Of a stretch of 64,000 nt of DNA, positions 63,992 through 64,000 are shown piece after piece; positions within the stretch are counted from its first letter, which is position 1, and each line of letters opens with the position of its first letter. Below the pieces are notes generated by a model. It was not told the origin of the DNA, ran no database searches, and saw only the letters and a program-made list of their open reading frames with translations. A program made the position numbers and the translations under genes. Source of the stretch: Tiliqua scincoides (lineage: Eukaryota > Chordata > Lepidosauria > Squamata > Scincidae); contig NC_089822.1 of NCBI RefSeq assembly GCF_035046505.1, forward strand, positions 95,137,659 through 95,201,658, read 5' to 3'.

Positions 63992-64000
63992 CCATAGCTG

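Overview
The window is vertebrate nuclear DNA and most resembles a squamate reptile (lizard or gecko type). The support is indirect: CR1, L2 and RTE-like LINE pieces, 5S-rRNA-headed and tRNA-headed SINEs, very many hAT fossils, and the short palindromic CAATCCTA...TAGGATTG repeat that I know from lizard genomes. No bacterial-type operon, CRISPR array, or working tRNA or rRNA gene is visible.

There is one convincing host gene. An uninterrupted 365-codon four-pass membrane protein at 13799-14896 (+) is recognised as TMEM271. It sits in a CpG-rich block (about 12.18-14.68 kb), has an upstream ORF, and is followed by about 2.9 kb of repeat-free AT-rich sequence that ends in two AATAAA signals near 17.75-17.80 kb. 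That stretch is the likely 3' UTR. No second host gene could be supported; the rest is intergenic.

The intergenic DNA is a dense, nested record of transposition. (1) hAT elements are the best documented: fourteen insertions have readable ends and 6-8 of 8 matching bases in flanking 8-bp duplications, and twelve of those targets have TA at their centre. (2) A group of palindromic non-autonomous elements shares ends of the type (G)CNCAATCCTA and 3-bp TNA duplications. It comes in size classes of about 80-90, 180 and 460-510 bp. (3) In the 2 kb upstream of TMEM271 the 90-bp class forms two head-to-tail chains whose units are separated only by TNA, one chain lying inside the CpG island. This is the most unusual structure seen. 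(4) LINE remains include two neighbouring CR1 3' halves at 59.6-62.0 kb, L2 tails at 5-6.4, 38 and 47 kb, and an RTE-like LINE at 52.8-55.0 kb whose 5' part is inverted.

Layout: 0-11 kb is a hAT-rich repeat mosaic; 11.1-13.2 kb holds the palindromic elements and chains; 12.2-17.8 kb is the TMEM271 locus; 17.9-64 kb is a repeat mosaic with nested insertions, compound microsatellites and no recognisable host coding sequence. Boundaries, identities and family names were read by eye. No database or alignment program was used.
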